Source of the DNA: Massilia niastensis DSM 21313
GTDB lineage: Bacteria > Pseudomonadota > Gammaproteobacteria > Burkholderiales > Burkholderiaceae_D
Reading direction: 5' to 3'
DNA: 64,000 nt
Assembly: GCF_000382345.1 (NCBI RefSeq)
Contig: NZ_KB908111.1
Location: 1 to 64,000 of the forward strand
The notes under the pieces were generated by a model. That model saw nothing but the letters and a program-made list of their open reading frames with translations. It did not search any database and was not told the origin of the DNA. Shown piece by piece: positions 34,479 to 42,526 of this stretch. Position 1 is the first letter of the stretch. Each line of letters starts with the position of its first letter. Made by a program: the position numbers and the translations under genes.

Positions 34479-35162
34479 ATGGAGACGAATCCGTTCATCG
34501 ATGAGGTGATCCGCAAGCGCCGCTCCAAGCGCGGCTTCCTGGATCAAGCGGTCGACATGGCGATGGTGAAGGACATTCTCGCGGCGGCGGGCAGCGCGCC
34601 CAGTTCGAGCAACAGCCAGCCCTGGCGCTGCTATGTCATCACCGGCGCGGCGCGCGAACGCATCACCACGCTGGCCGTCGATGCCTACCGCGCCGCGCCC
34701 GACGGGCAGGCGCCGGAATATCCCTTCTTCCCCCAGCCGCTGCACGAGCCGTATGCGAGCCGCTTCAACGGCTTCCGCGGCCAGCTAGGCGATGCGCAGG
34801 GCTGCTGCAGGAGCGACAAGGTCAAGCGGCGGCGCGACGTCGAGCGCCAGTTCCGCTTCTTCGATGCGCCGGTGGGCATCATCTTCACGATGGACCGCCG
34901 GCTCGAATGGGCAAGCTTCCTGTGCTACGGCGGCTTCCTTCAAAACATCATGCTGGCGGCGCGGGGCAGGGGGCTCGATACCTGTCCCCAGCAGATCTGG
35001 TCGCTGCAGCACCCGCTGCTGCGCGCCGAACTCGGGCTCGCCGAGGAGCAGATGGTCGTGGCCGGCATGTCGCTCGGCTGGGCCGACGACAGCCTGCCGG
35101 AAAACCGGATGACGGTGCCCAGGCTGCCGCTCGACGAATTCGTGACTTTCGTCGCCGATTGA
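34479..35162 (+). CDS. Nitroreductase-family FMN oxidoreductase
   Basis: A 227-aa FMN enzyme with the nitroreductase N-terminus (IRKRRSKRGFLDQAV, SAPSSSNSQPWRCYVITG) and the C-terminal MVVAGMSLGWADDSLPENRM. It reduces nitro-aromatics, quinones or similar acceptors with NAD(P)H. It starts a run of three same-strand genes (nitroreductase, VOC dioxygenase, WrbA), 41 and 75 bp apart. Together these suit quinone or aromatic stress. CAAGGAG lies upstream of the ATG. Confidence 0.88.
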   Translation: METNPFIDEVIRKRRSKRGFLDQAVDMAMVKDILAAAGSAPSSSNSQPWRCYVITGAARERITTLAVDAYRAAPDGQAPEYPFFPQPLHEPYASRFNGFRGQLGDAQGCCRSDKVKRRRDVERQFRFFDAPVGIIFTMDRRLEWASFLCYGGFLQNIMLAARGRGLDTCPQQIWSLQHPLLRAELGLAEEQMVVAGMSLGWADDSLPENRMTVPRLPLDEFVTFVAD

Positions 35163-35203
35163 GGTTCCCCCCTTCCTTCAACAAACAGAAACAGGAGATA
35201 CAC

Positions 35204-36151
35204 ATGTCATTAATCAAGGGTTTTCACCACCTGACCGCCGGCGTCAGCGGAGCGCAAGAAGATATCGACTTCTATGTGAAACTGCTGGGACAAAGCCTGG
35301 TCAAGAAGACGGTGCTGCTGGACGGCGACGAACCGATCTATCACCTCTACTACGGCAACGCCAATGGCGATGCCGGCACGCTCGTGACGTCCTTCCCGTT
35401 CCGCCAGCGGGGCGTCAAGGCGCGTCCGGGCTCGGGCCAGATCAGGGTCATCAATTATTCGGTGCCCAGGGATTCGCTGGATTTCTGGCAGGCCCGTTTC
35501 GCGGCCAGGAAGCTTCCATTCGAAACCGTGAGCACGCGCTTCGGCGAACAGCGCCTGCGCTTCCAGCATCCCTGCGGCATCGAGTTCGACCTGGTCGCGA
35601 CCGAGCGCGACACCCGTCCCGCCTGCGTGGCCAGCGACATCCCCGAGCAGTTCGCGATTCGCGGCGTGCACAGCATCACGCTGTCGCTGCGCGAGGTCGC
35701 CGAGTCGATCATCTTCATGAAGGAGGCGCTCGACTTCCGCTACGTGGGAGAAGAGGGGCCCTACCACCGTTTCGAGATCGCCGGCGGCGGACCGGGAACC
35801 GTCGTCGAATTCCAGCATGAGCCGGATCGCCTGCAAGGTTCGTCGATCTATGGCGAAGGCACGATCCACCATGTCGCCTTCGCGGTCGATAACGTCGACC
35901 AGCAGATGGTCCTGAAGGACAGGCTGATGTCGATGGGCCATATCGATACCTCCGAATCGGTGCATCGCAACTACTTCCGCTCGATGTACTTCAAGATGCC
36001 GGGCGGCGTGATGTTCGAGGCGACCACCACCGACATCGGATTCCTGATCGACGAGCCGCGGGAAGCGCTCGGCGCCGAGTTCCAGTTGCCGCCCTGGCTG
36101 AAGGAGCGCAAGGACGAACTGCTCGGCCGGCTCGAACCGATTGCCGTCTAG
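35204..36151 (+). CDS. Ring-cleavage-type VOC dioxygenase (MhqA/MhqO-like)
   Basis: A 315-aa two-domain vicinal-oxygen-chelate protein. The repeats are at about 5-130 (IKGFHHLTAGVSGAQEDIDF; HHL supplies the first metal His) and 150-280 (IRGVHSITLSL; GTIHHVAFAVDN; RSMYFKMPGGVMFEATT with the metal Glu). It matches the MhqA/MhqO group, which acts on hydroquinones or in quinone resistance. AGGAG is six bases before the ATG. It sits between a nitroreductase and WrbA, both quinone-reducing, so hydroquinone products are plausible substrates. Confidence 0.85.
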   Translation: MSLIKGFHHLTAGVSGAQEDIDFYVKLLGQSLVKKTVLLDGDEPIYHLYYGNANGDAGTLVTSFPFRQRGVKARPGSGQIRVINYSVPRDSLDFWQARFAARKLPFETVSTRFGEQRLRFQHPCGIEFDLVATERDTRPACVASDIPEQFAIRGVHSITLSLREVAESIIFMKEALDFRYVGEEGPYHRFEIAGGGPGTVVEFQHEPDRLQGSSIYGEGTIHHVAFAVDNVDQQMVLKDRLMSMGHIDTSESVHRNYFRSMYFKMPGGVMFEATTTDIGFLIDEPREALGAEFQLPPWLKERKDELLGRLEPIAV

Positions 36152-36226
36152 GCCGGCCTGGCAGCCGGTTCATCCCACGGCCGCGCAGGCATGCGCAGCC
36201 CACGTTTTTCATCCACAGCCAACACC

Positions 36227-36844
36227 ATGTCCAAACCAAGAATCCTGATCGTTTTTTATTCCCGCAACAGCTCGACCGAGATCCTCGCCAACGCGATCGC
36301 GCGAGGAGCAGCGGCGGAAGGCGCCGAAGTACGCCTGCGCCGGGCCCGCGAACTCGTCGGCCGCGACCTCATGCAGCAGGTGCCCGGCTGGGTCGACGCG
36401 GCGGACGCCATGAACGAACAATACCCGGCGCCGACCGAGGCCGACGCCGAGTGGGCCGACGCCATCGTCTTCGGCACGCCGACCCGCTTCGGCTCCGTCT
36501 CCTCCGAATTGAAGGCCTATATCGACAGCCTGGGCGGCCTGTGGTTCGCGGGCAAGCTGAATGGCAAGGCGGGTTCGGTGTTCGGCTCGACCTCGTCCAG
36601 GCACGGCGGCAACGAAGCGACCCTGCTGTCGCTCTACGGACCGATGGCCCACCTGGGCCTGATCATCGTGCCGCTCGGTTACGCCGACCCTGCGATGTTC
36701 AAGGCCGGCACCCCGTATGGCGCCACCCACGTGTCGAACCAGGATGCGCTGACGCCGGACGGGGACCACCTGGCGGTCGCGCAATACCAGGGCCGGCGCG
36801 TCACCTCGGTCGCCCGCGCCCTGCGTGATCCGCGGGCGGCGTGA
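36227..36844 (+). CDS. wrbA: NAD(P)H:quinone oxidoreductase, WrbA family
   Basis: A 205-aa flavodoxin-like FMN protein (ILIVFYSRNSSTEILANAI, GTPTRFGSVSSELKAYIDSL, FGSTSSRHGGNEATLLSLYG), the WrbA signature set. It carries out two-electron reduction of quinones to hydroquinones and so avoids semiquinone radicals. It is the third gene of the nitroreductase-VOC-WrbA run. The ATG at 36227 begins MSKPRILIVFYS. It converges with the GST gene; the 20-bp palindrome at 36856-36875 lies between them. Confidence 0.9.
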   Translation: MSKPRILIVFYSRNSSTEILANAIARGAAAEGAEVRLRRARELVGRDLMQQVPGWVDAADAMNEQYPAPTEADAEWADAIVFGTPTRFGSVSSELKAYIDSLGGLWFAGKLNGKAGSVFGSTSSRHGGNEATLLSLYGPMAHLGLIIVPLGYADPAMFKAGTPYGATHVSNQDALTPDGDHLAVAQYQGRRVTSVARALRDPRAA

Positions 36845-36855
36845 TGGAGGGCGGG

Positions 36856-36875
36856 GCGCGGCCGCGCGGCCGCGC
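36856..36875. repeat. 20-bp perfect palindrome between convergent genes
   Basis: GCGCGGCCGCGCGGCCGCGC is self-complementary and lies between the wrbA and GST stop codons. Possible transcription stop; no T-run. Confidence 0.45.
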
Positions 36876-36880
36876 GCCGT

Positions 36881-37486
36881 TCAGGCGGCATGCGACAGGT
36901 CGATCCAGCCGGGCTGCTGCCTGACCCGCGCCATCCACTGTCCGATGGCGGCGAACTTCCTCATCTCGAAGCCGCCTTGCGCGGCCAGTGCGACGTAGGC
37001 GAAGACGCCGAGATCGGCGACCGTGTAGCCGTCGCCGACCAGCCAGTGGCGCCCTTGCAGCCACTGGTCGAGTTTCTCGAGCCCGAGGTAGCCTTCCGTG
37101 TGCAGGCGCTCGATCTGCGGCGCCATCCGCTCGGCCAGGCCGCGCAGGTGGTAGACGCGGCACAGGCTGAGCGCCCTTTGCAGGTCGCCCTGCTCGAACA
37201 GCAGCCAGCTGGCGATGTCCGCACGCAGGTAGGGGTCGTCGGGCAGGTAGCGCGTGCCGTTCGCCAGGTAGAGCAGGATGGCGCCCGACTCGACGAGCGC
37301 GCGCCCGTCTTCGAGCTGGAGCACCGGGACGCGCGCAAACCGGCTGAGCTTGCGGAACTCGGGGGTGCCGGCCGCGCCTTCCTCGAGCTCCAGCGTGATC
37401 CGTTCGTACGGGAGCCCGAGCTGGTTCAGCAGGATCCGTACTTTCCACGAGTTTCCGGATAGCCGGCTATCAAACAGGCGCAACAT
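36881..37486 (-). CDS. Glutathione S-transferase family protein
   Basis: A 201-aa GST. The thioredoxin-like N-terminal domain (LRLFDSRLSGNSWKVRILLN; FARVPVLQLEDGRALVESGA with the cis-Pro and the Glu-Ser that bind glutathione) is followed by the helical C-terminal domain (LVGDGYTVADLGVFAYVALA). The catalytic position shows Ser-Gly-Asn-Ser. It is on the opposite strand to wrbA and divergent from the LysR gene, which is likely its regulator. Probably detoxifies electrophiles such as quinones. Confidence 0.9.
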   Translation of the reverse strand: MLRLFDSRLSGNSWKVRILLNQLGLPYERITLELEEGAAGTPEFRKLSRFARVPVLQLEDGRALVESGAILLYLANGTRYLPDDPYLRADIASWLLFEQGDLQRALSLCRVYHLRGLAERMAPQIERLHTEGYLGLEKLDQWLQGRHWLVGDGYTVADLGVFAYVALAAQGGFEMRKFAAIGQWMARVRQQPGWIDLSHAA

Positions 37487-37709
37487 GGTCTGGTTCCCTT
37501 CACGACGGTGTCGATCGCATCATGCGCCGATCGATCGGCCCGCACCACGATTTTAATGAGTCATCTCGCCCCGGCGACTGACAAGTTCCCGATAAAAACT
37601 GCCAAACAGCTGAACCGCCACTCAAGCGGGATGGGCGGCAAGCCGGCTGCTTGATATCATCGAACGGCCGCGCCAGGCATGCCGTCATCACTCCACACGC
37701 AAGGGCCAG

Positions 37710-38618
37710 ATGTTAGATTTAAAAGACGTCTATTACTTCGTTCAGGTCATCGACCGCGGCGGTTTCACCGCTGCCGGATCGAGCCTGCGCCTGCCCAAGT
37801 CGACGCTCAGCCACCGGATCCAGGAACTGGAATCCTACCTCGGCGTGCGCCTGATTAACCGCACCTCGCGCCAGTTCGGCATGACGGACATCGGCAGCGA
37901 ATTCTATCGATACGCCCTGGCGATGCTGAGCAGCTCGGAGATTGCGGAGGAGGCCGTGCGGCAAAGGCTGTTGGAACCGAGTGGCGTCATCCGCGTCACG
38001 ACCCCCGCCGAACTCGCGCAATTCGCACTGCGCGACCTGCTGCCGGTGTTCCTGGACCGCCATCCCAAGGTGCAGATCGTGCAGATCTCGACCGACAGGC
38101 TGGTCGACATGATCGGCGAGGGATTCGACCTGGCGATCCGGGGGCATGTCGCGGACCTGCAGGATTCGACCCTGGTCCAGCGCGCCATTGCGCGCGTGCC
38201 CTGGTCCCTGTTCGCCGGCTCCGAATACCTGGCGAAGACGGGCATGCCGGCGCATGTCGACGACCTGGCCGGTCATGCGACCCTCTCGATCGTGCGCGAC
38301 GGACCGCTGCAATGGCAGCTGCGCGGACCCGCCGGCGAGGAAGCGACGATCCCGATGGCGCCCCGCTTCCAGAGCAACGACATGATCGCGATCAAGGAGG
38401 CGGCCTGCGCCAACCTGGGGATCGCCGCCTTGCCCGCATATATCTGCAAGGCCGAGCTCAGGGCCGGTACGCTGCTGCCGGTCCTTCCCGGATGGGTGGC
38501 CGCGGACGCCCGCATCACGGCCCTGATGCCTTCCCGCACCGGCATGCTGCCGGCCGTGCGCGCCCTGGTCGACTTCCTCGCCGTCGAGATTCCCAAGGCG
38601 ACGGCCTTCGACGGCTAG
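37710..38618 (+). CDS. LysR-family transcription regulator
   Basis: A 302-aa LysR protein. The N-terminal winged HTH (LKDVYYFVQVIDRGGFTAAG, LRLPKSTLSHRIQELESYLG) is followed by a periplasmic-binding-like effector domain (about 90-295). It is divergent from the GST gene across 223 bp and its stop overlaps that of the amidase gene: both TAG codons lie in the CTAG at 38615-38618. It probably controls the GST gene or the neighbouring redox genes. Effector unknown. Confidence 0.9.
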   Translation: MLDLKDVYYFVQVIDRGGFTAAGSSLRLPKSTLSHRIQELESYLGVRLINRTSRQFGMTDIGSEFYRYALAMLSSSEIAEEAVRQRLLEPSGVIRVTTPAELAQFALRDLLPVFLDRHPKVQIVQISTDRLVDMIGEGFDLAIRGHVADLQDSTLVQRAIARVPWSLFAGSEYLAKTGMPAHVDDLAGHATLSIVRDGPLQWQLRGPAGEEATIPMAPRFQSNDMIAIKEAACANLGIAALPAYICKAELRAGTLLPVLPGWVAADARITALMPSRTGMLPAVRALVDFLAVEIPKATAFDG

Positions 38619-39952
38619 CCCGCGGCCAGCAGGGCTTCGACCCGCAGCGCCAGCCGCAGCAGGCCGCCGTCGTCCCCGGGCCGGCCGACCAGCTGCAGCC
38701 CTGTGGGCAGGCGGCCCGGACGTGCGGGCAGGGGAATCGAGATCGCCGGGAAGCCGGCCAGGTTGAACGGCGCGGTATAGGTCATCAGCGCCTCGCGCTC
38801 GGTGCCGGTCCAGGCGCCGATCGTCACGCTCGATTGTTCCACGCGCGGCGCCGCGCACGGGCAGGTCGGCAGGACCAGGTAGTCGACATCGCGCATGGCG
38901 CGCTCGAGCCGGGGCGCGAAGCGGCGCCGTTCCTGCTGCCAGTGCGCGTAGTCGCCCAGCGCCACGCCCCTGGCGCGCCGCAGGCGGTCGACCGTCTCGG
39001 CGCCGTAGCGCGCGGCGATGAAGTCCCAGTCGCTGCGTCCGAAGTGGACCATGCCGCCCTCGGCCAGGACGATCCCGGCGAAGGTCTGGAAGGCGCCGTC
39101 GAACAGGCCGGCGCTGTCGATCGCGCCGCAGGCATGGACCCGGCCCAGGAGCGCGAGCGCGTCCGCCATGTCCGCGGCCACGCCGTCCTCCAGCGGAACC
39201 GGCGCGATGGCGTCGATCACCCCCAGGCGCAGCGCGGCGGCGGCATGCTCGCCGAGCCCGATGCCGAGGGCGCCCGCCAGCAGCACGATGTCGGCCACGC
39301 CGGCGCCCAGCAGGCCCGGGTGGTCCAGGCTGGGCGCCAGCGGGAAGATGCCCTGGGTCGGGAGCACGCCGCGGGTCGGCTTGAATCCGGCCACGCCGCA
39401 CAGGGCCGCCGGAATGCGGACCGAGCCGCCGGTATCGGTGCCCAGGCCGGCGGCGACCGCGCCGCAGGCGATCGCCGCCGCCGCGCCGCCGCTGGAGCCG
39501 CCCGGGATATGGCGCGGATCGTGCGGATTGAGCGTGCTGCCGAACGCGCTGCTGGCGGTCGTGACGCCCCAGGCGAATTCGTGGGTCGCGGTCTTGCCGA
39601 TCACGATCGCACCCTGCTCGACCAGGGTGCGCACGATGGCGGCGTCTGCCCGGGGAACGTTGCCGACGTAGGCGGCCGAGCCGTAGCGCGTCTCGATGCC
39701 CCTGGTGTCGATCAGGTCCTTGACGCCGATCGGCAAGCCTTCGAGCGGCCGGGCGGTGCCGGTGGCGAGGCGGCGGTCGCTTTCGGCGGCGGCCGCCAGC
39801 GCCTCCTGGCGCGCAATCGCGGCGAACGCCCTGATCCTGTCCTGGCTGGCGTCGGCGGCGGCCAGTGCCTCCTGCACCAGGGCGGTGGCGCTCAGGCGTC
39901 CCTCGGCCAGCGCAGAACGGGCCTGCCCCAGCGCCAGCGGACGGCCGCTCAC
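38615..39952 (-). CDS. Amidase (amidase signature family)
   Basis: A 445-aa amidase. The Ser-cisSer-Lys triad is visible as Lys in IGVKDLIDT, cis-Ser in IPGGSSGGAAAAI and nucleophile Ser in GLGTDTGGSVRIPAALC. Substrates range from aliphatic amides to amino-acid amides and cannot be told. The GTG at 39952 overlaps the dehydrogenase stop (GTGA), so the two genes are translationally coupled. An acyl amide might be cleaved and the product reduced by the neighbour, but that is inference. Confidence 0.88.
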   Translation of the reverse strand: MSGRPLALGQARSALAEGRLSATALVQEALAAADASQDRIRAFAAIARQEALAAAAESDRRLATGTARPLEGLPIGVKDLIDTRGIETRYGSAAYVGNVPRADAAIVRTLVEQGAIVIGKTATHEFAWGVTTASSAFGSTLNPHDPRHIPGGSSGGAAAAIACGAVAAGLGTDTGGSVRIPAALCGVAGFKPTRGVLPTQGIFPLAPSLDHPGLLGAGVADIVLLAGALGIGLGEHAAAALRLGVIDAIAPVPLEDGVAADMADALALLGRVHACGAIDSAGLFDGAFQTFAGIVLAEGGMVHFGRSDWDFIAARYGAETVDRLRRARGVALGDYAHWQQERRRFAPRLERAMRDVDYLVLPTCPCAAPRVEQSSVTIGAWTGTEREALMTYTAPFNLAGFPAISIPLPARPGRLPTGLQLVGRPGDDGGLLRLALRVEALLAAG

Positions 39953-41067
39953 CACAGGCTCTCCAGCAGGGCCTCGAGCTTGGCGGAGGCGTCGCTGCCG
40001 AGGTCGGCCACCTCGTTCGCGTAGTTCAGCTTGAGCAGGGTGGCGACCGCGCCCAGTTGCGACTTGTCGATGTCGAAATGGCTGATCCGGTCGGGCAGGC
40101 CGAGCGAGTACACCAGGGCGGCGATGCGGTCGGCCAGCCGGTCGGCGGCGCTGTTCGTGCCGGCCGGCGGCGCCAGCGCATCGAGCTTCGGACCGTAGTA
40201 GCCGGCGCAGGCGCGGATCACCGGGGCCAGGGTGATGCACGAGGTGACGCTGTGCGGCAGGCCGAAGGTGCCGCCGAGGATATGGCCGATGCGGTGGCTG
40301 AGCCCATAGAGGACCGAGGCTGGCGAGAAATAGCATTGCCAGGCGGCGAGCTGGAGCTGCAGCAGGTCCTCGGCCGTCACCAGGCCGCTGTCGACGGCGC
40401 GGCGGGTCTCGAGCTCGCGCGGCCACTTCTCGAGGACGGTGAAGAAGCGTTCCAGTCCGCTGGCCGCCATGATCGCGTGCGGATGGTCCTCGCCCACCTT
40501 GCGCATGCCTTCCACCGCATGGTCCATGCCCTTGATGGCCGAGGACAGCAGCAGCGCGCGCGGGGTATCGAGGATGAGGGCGGGATCGATCGCCACCACG
40601 TTGGGGACGGTCTCGCGGATCGCGTAGCTGCGCTTGAACTTTTCCCTGCCGGTGGTCTCGGTGATGCCGAAGTAATGGGAAAACTCCGATCCGGACAGCG
40701 TGGTCGGCAGGGCCGCGATCGGCAGGAAGCGGCCGGTTCGCTGGTAGTGCAGGTGGGAGACGGCCTTGGCGGCGTCGAGCACCGAGCCTCCACCCAGGGC
40801 GATGATCGACCTGGCCCCGCGTTCGAGGCAGGCTTCGAGGCCTTTCCGGACGGCGACGTCGGGCACGTGCGGCGGCAGGTCGGCGAAGCTGCCGACACCG
40901 TCCCTGAGATTCGGCTGGACATGGATGCGGTTCAGCTGTTCCAGGGGCGCCACCGTGAAGGTGATCGGACGCTCGATCTCGTATTCGCCGAAGCGGGCGA
41001 CGGTGGGAGCCAGGATGTCGGCGCCCCAGAATACCGCGCTTTGCGGCAGGCAATTCAATTGATTCAT
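39949..41067 (-). CDS. Iron-containing alcohol dehydrogenase, maleylacetate-reductase-like
   Basis: A 372-aa group III dehydrogenase. The GGGSVLDAAKA cofactor loop (about 100) is followed by LPTTLSGSEFSHYFGITETT, KFKRSYAIRETVPNVVAIDP and HRIGHILGGTFGLPHSVTSC. The last is the metal-His region. The SGSEFSHYFGIT stretch is typical of maleylacetate reductases, which act in hydroquinone/resorcinol breakdown, so it may fit with the VOC dioxygenase 3.8 kb away. The start at 41067 (MNQLNCLPQS) was chosen because the upstream ATG adds 12 residues of no likeness. Forms an operon with the amidase. Confidence 0.8.
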   Translation of the reverse strand: MNQLNCLPQSAVFWGADILAPTVARFGEYEIERPITFTVAPLEQLNRIHVQPNLRDGVGSFADLPPHVPDVAVRKGLEACLERGARSIIALGGGSVLDAAKAVSHLHYQRTGRFLPIAALPTTLSGSEFSHYFGITETTGREKFKRSYAIRETVPNVVAIDPALILDTPRALLLSSAIKGMDHAVEGMRKVGEDHPHAIMAASGLERFFTVLEKWPRELETRRAVDSGLVTAEDLLQLQLAAWQCYFSPASVLYGLSHRIGHILGGTFGLPHSVTSCITLAPVIRACAGYYGPKLDALAPPAGTNSAADRLADRIAALVYSLGLPDRISHFDIDKSQLGAVATLLKLNYANEVADLGSDASAKLEALLESLW

Positions 41068-41242
41068 GTTGAAGGACTCGCAGGGAAGGATGCTCAAAAG
41101 CATATGGGCTGGCTACACCCCTCACAAGCCGGTGAATCGGGAACGGTGCGTCCGAAAATCTGGACGATGGTCACCGGGACGCCATCCGGGACGCGTCTGT
41201 GTCAGACTGCTCGATGTCGAGGATCGCAGGAAGGAGGACGGT

Positions 41243-41446
41243 ATGGCCAATGATCAGCAAGCGCAGGATCCGGCAACGGCCGCGCCGGCGCAGGCCCCGG
41301 AACCGCAGCAGAAACAGGACGTACAGCCACATGTGCAGTCCGCCGATAACTTCGACGGACTGGAAGGCAAGAAACCGGAAGAATTGACGCCGGAAGAGCT
41401 ACGCTTGATGGCGGACACGATGCCGGGCGAGGGCCCCGGGGACTGA
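41243..41446 (+). CDS. Small disordered protein, 67 aa
   Basis: A short acidic, Gln/Ala/Pro/Glu-rich protein (MANDQQAQDPATAAPA; QKQDVQPHVQ; KKPEELTPEELRLMADTMPG), predicted mostly unfolded with one helical stretch near the C-terminus. A very strong AGGAGG ribosome site lies five bases before the ATG. I recognise no family, but the pattern EELTPEELRLMADTMPGEG is typical of small stress-linked proteins. No partner is evident. Confidence 0.6.
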   Translation: MANDQQAQDPATAAPAQAPEPQQKQDVQPHVQSADNFDGLEGKKPEELTPEELRLMADTMPGEGPGD

Positions 41447-41582
41447 CCGGGGAATGTCAACAGGGAAGGTCATGCCCCGTCTTTGTCCCGCCACCGATGC
41501 GGTGGCGAGCTTGATAAGCACCGGATGGGGTACCAGCTTGTAAGCTCCAGCGGAAATCCGCACAACTTTCAGGAGGTCAATC

Positions 41583-41906
41583 ATGTTGCAACCTGCCGAA
41601 ATCAAACAGCGCTTCAGCCAAGTCCAGCAAGTCGTGAACCAGGCCGAAAGCGTCTGCCAGAGCGACCAGAGCATCCCGAGCGAGATCCGGGACTGCATCC
41701 ATAAACTGGCCGACGAAACCGGCCGCGCCCAGAGCGTCATGCAGTCGAACCAGGAGTCCGACATCATCGAGTGCATCGACAACCTGGAAGCGATCGGCGA
41801 CGAGGCCAAGCGCGTCTGCCGTAGCGCCCAGCCGTCACCGCAGGTCGCATCGATGGTGATGCGCGTGCACGACGAACTGTCCGACTTCAAGCACAAACTG
41901 CACTAA
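41583..41906 (+). CDS. Small helical protein, 107 aa, unknown
   Basis: A 107-aa soluble, helical protein (QRFSQVQQVVNQAESVCQSD; IRDCIHKLADETGRAQSVMQ; IECIDNLEAIGDEAKRVCRS; VHDELSDFKHKLH) with four cysteines (QSVCQS, RDCIH, IECID, RVCRS). AGGAGG eight bases before the ATG makes it a real gene. No known domain; the spaced cysteines might bind a metal. It is convergent with speD and separated from it by the hairpin at 41920-41949. Confidence 0.65.
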   Translation: MLQPAEIKQRFSQVQQVVNQAESVCQSDQSIPSEIRDCIHKLADETGRAQSVMQSNQESDIIECIDNLEAIGDEAKRVCRSAQPSPQVASMVMRVHDELSDFKHKLH

Positions 41907-41919
41907 AGAACCATCCCGG

Positions 41920-41949
41920 CCCCTCCTCGGTGTGCTGCCCGAGCAGGGG
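41920..41949. terminator. Hairpin between convergent genes
   Basis: CCCCT-c-CTCGG pairs with CCGAG-c-AGGGG around a 7-base loop, between the small helical protein and speD. No T-run. Confidence 0.5.
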
Positions 41950-42014
41950 CGGCGGCGCGGAGGGAGCGGTCCCGGATTGCGTCATGCGGCCGATCGATGC
42001 TTGATGCAGACCGA

Positions 42015-42374
42015 TCATGGCTGGCCGCGTTCGACGGTCCGGACGGTCCGCGTGGCCGGGCGCAGGGCCTCCTCGATGAGCTCGAGCGCGCGCTGCGGCC
42101 GGGCCTCGCCGCACATGAAGATGTCGGCCGCCGCGAAGCCGTGTTCCGGCCAGGTATGGATCGAGATGTGCGATTCGGCCAGCAGCAGCACCCCGGTCAC
42201 GCCCATGCCGGGACCGAAGGCGTGGAAGTGGCTGTGCAGGATGCGGGCGCCGGCGGCCAGCGCCGCCTCGCGCAGCAGCGCATCGATCCGGCTCGGTTCG
42301 CTGAGCAGGGCGGCGTCGACGCCGCCCAGGTCGGCCAGCAGGTGGATGCCGGCGGGGCGATGCGGGGTCGTCAC
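42015..42374 (-). CDS. speD: S-adenosylmethionine decarboxylase proenzyme
   Basis: A 119-aa class 1B-type proenzyme. The self-cleavage site is Glu67-Ser68 in AESHISIHTWPE; the new Ser68 becomes the pyruvoyl group. His in HSHFHAFGPG and Cys88 in ADIFMCGEA complete the active site. It makes decarboxylated SAM, the aminopropyl donor. Its GTG overlaps the stop of a 51-aa gene (GTGA), and it ends the leftward operon. The matching aminopropyltransferase is the divergent gene at 45501. Confidence 0.9.
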   Translation of the reverse strand: MTTPHRPAGIHLLADLGGVDAALLSEPSRIDALLREAALAAGARILHSHFHAFGPGMGVTGVLLLAESHISIHTWPEHGFAAADIFMCGEARPQRALELIEEALRPATRTVRTVERGQP

Positions 42375-42526
42375 TTGTGGCCGCCGCCCGAATAGGTCGA
42401 GCCGCCCGAGCCGTAGCCGCTCCGGAAGCCGCCGCTGTTGCGCGCGGAATCGAACATGTTGACCCAGCAGAGGATGGTGGTGATCACGGTCACCGCCAGC
42501 GCGTAGGCGAAGAAGCGCTTATTCAT
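42371..42526 (-). CDS. 51-aa membrane peptide with Gly/Ser-rich tail
   Basis: A short gene between the DUF4178 and speD genes: one transmembrane helix (FFAYALAVTVITTILCW, residues 5-21) and a Gly/Ser/Tyr tail ending SGGGHK. Its ATG overlaps the DUF4178 stop region and its TGA overlaps the speD GTG, so it is translated within the operon. It contains no known domain. Similar Gly-rich tails occur in other membrane partners. It could anchor SpeD or DUF4178 at the membrane, which is speculative. Confidence 0.7.
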   Translation of the reverse strand: MNKRFFAYALAVTVITTILCWVNMFDSARNSGGFRSGYGSGGSTYSGGGHK

